DNA of 64,000 nt. Origin: Guptibacillus hwajinpoensis. Lineage in GTDB: Bacteria > Bacillota > Bacilli > Bacillales > Bacillaceae_O. Of the stretch, positions 63,438-64,000 are shown in pieces; within the stretch, counting starts at the first letter, position 1, and each line of letters begins with the position of its first letter. The notes below the pieces were generated by a model. That model did no database searches. It saw nothing but the letters and a program-made list of their open reading frames with translations, and was not told the origin of the DNA. The stretch lies in assembly GCA_016841765.1 (NCBI GenBank), contig JAENYN010000008.1:1-64000 (forward strand). Reading direction: 5' to 3'. Made by a program: the position numbers and the translations under genes.

Positions 63438-64000
63438 ATGAAAAAACATGAACAATGGACATCGAAACTAGGATTTATTCTGGCGGCAGCCGGATCGGCC
63501 ATCGGTCTTGGGGCTATTTGGAAGTTCCCATACATGACCGGAATGAACGGCGGCGGCGCTTTTTTACTGTTGTTTCTCATTTTTACCGTTTTGATTGGCG
63601 CACCGATGCTGCTTGCGGAATTCATCATCGGCAGAAATACCCAGAAAGATGCCGTATCCTCATACCGGAGCATTGTTCCGAACGGTAAGTGGCACTACAT
63701 CGGATATATCGGCATTTTAACGTCCCTGTTGATCCTGTCGTTCTACAGCGTAGCCGGCGGCTGGATTTTATCGTATCTGGTCCGGGCACTTACCGGCAGT
63801 ACGGCAGGTCTCACGAGCAGCGAATACGATGCCCTGTTTGGTGCCATCATTTCCAATCCGGCAGAGTCACTCACCGCGCAGTTCATCTTCCTGGTCATGA
63901 CCGTAACGGTTGTGGCCGGCGGGATAAAAGACGGGATCGAAAAGGCGAGCAAGCTGATGATGCCATCCCTTTTCATCCTGTTCATCATCCTGACCGTCCG
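63438..64000 (+). CDS. Sodium-dependent (neurotransmitter symporter family) transporter, 3'-truncated by the window
   Basis: First 187 codons only; the frame runs off the end. TM1 carries the Na+/substrate site [20 protein letters not shown], then [17 protein letters not shown], and further membrane segments with FIIGRNTQ and [26 protein letters not shown] precedes ATG. Bacterial members (LeuT-like, YocR/YhdH of Bacillus) import amino acids with sodium. Substrate not determinable. Confidence 0.92.
   Translation, partial: MKKHEQWTSKLGFILAAAGSAIGLGAIWKFPYMTGMNGGGAFLLLFLIFTVLIGAPMLLAEFIIGRNTQKDAVSSYRSIVPNGKWHYIGYIGILTSLLILSFYSVAGGWILSYLVRALTGSTAGLTSSEYDALFGAIISNPAESLTAQFIFLVMTVTVVAGGIKDGIEKASKLMMPSLFILFIILTV

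Overview
The window looks like a chromosomal segment of a Gram-positive, spore-forming Bacillaceae (Bacillus sensu lato). The evidence is strong AGGAGG-type ribosome binding sites with frequent GTG/TTG starts, a SAM-I (S-box) riboswitch on a methionine operon, lipoproteins with Gram-positive lipoboxes, ECF sigma/anti-sigma pairs, and gene content and order like the Bacillus subtilis yug region (yugI, yuzA, yugJ, pgi, yugN, yugO). Intergenic repeats of a kind common in Bacillaceae are scattered throughout. No phage, CRISPR array or rRNA was seen; there is one tRNA (Ala, GGC).

Layout. 0.2-7 kb: S-box controlled metI-yitJ-metH operon, read leftward. 7-18 kb: mixed housekeeping and accessory genes (molybdopterin oxidoreductase, GNAT acetyltransferase, RsgA, SGNH hydrolase, chemoreceptor, secreted phosphodiesterase, alpha/beta hydrolase). 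This part holds an array of eleven 51-52-bp palindromic units (8.27-8.82 kb) and a 20-codon peptide gene with its own promoter and two terminators. 18-26.9 kb: an AT-richer, decaying polymorphic-toxin locus. It contains a 5'-truncated RHS protein with two peptidoglycan-binding domains and a C-terminal toxin, followed by three orphan toxin cassettes, each broken in a different way. Four predicted immunity genes remain open. Duplicated spacers and an IS110-like remnant lie between them. 27-41 kb: lipoprotein, ECF sigma/anti-sigma pair, 5'-nucleotidase-like enzyme, AraC regulator cluster, L,D-transpeptidase, tRNA-Ala, TrmO, K+ channel, YugN and a thiolase/SDR fatty-acid pair. 41-58 kb: pgi, then a roughly 13-kb block read leftward: glycerate kinase, GntP permease, CUT1 ABC transporter, LacI regulator, GT4 glycosyltransferase, GH13_18 phosphorylase, CdaR regulator and a second GntP. 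58-64 kb: return to yug synteny (yugJ, yuzA, yugI), a second ECF sigma/anti-sigma pair and the start of a sodium:neurotransmitter symporter.

How the genes fit together. The most interesting metabolic reading is that 43.5-56.6 kb handles glucosylglycerate-type compatible solutes. The ABC transporter (no ATPase of its own) would import the glycoside, the GH13_18 enzyme would split it with phosphate into glucose-1-phosphate and glycerate, and glycerate kinase would feed glycerate into glycolysis. The GntP permeases and CdaR would handle free glycerate. LacI-type palindromes of the form TGCYAWCGWTRGCA, one beside a cre-like site, sit at the promoters of the transporter, the regulator and the glycosyltransferase. 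A GT4 enzyme inside this block hints at a synthetic branch such as mannosyl-glucosylglycerate. The toxin locus reads as an RHS recombination reservoir in decay: homologous peptidoglycan-binding/linker segments followed by different toxin tips, with immunity genes outlasting the toxins.
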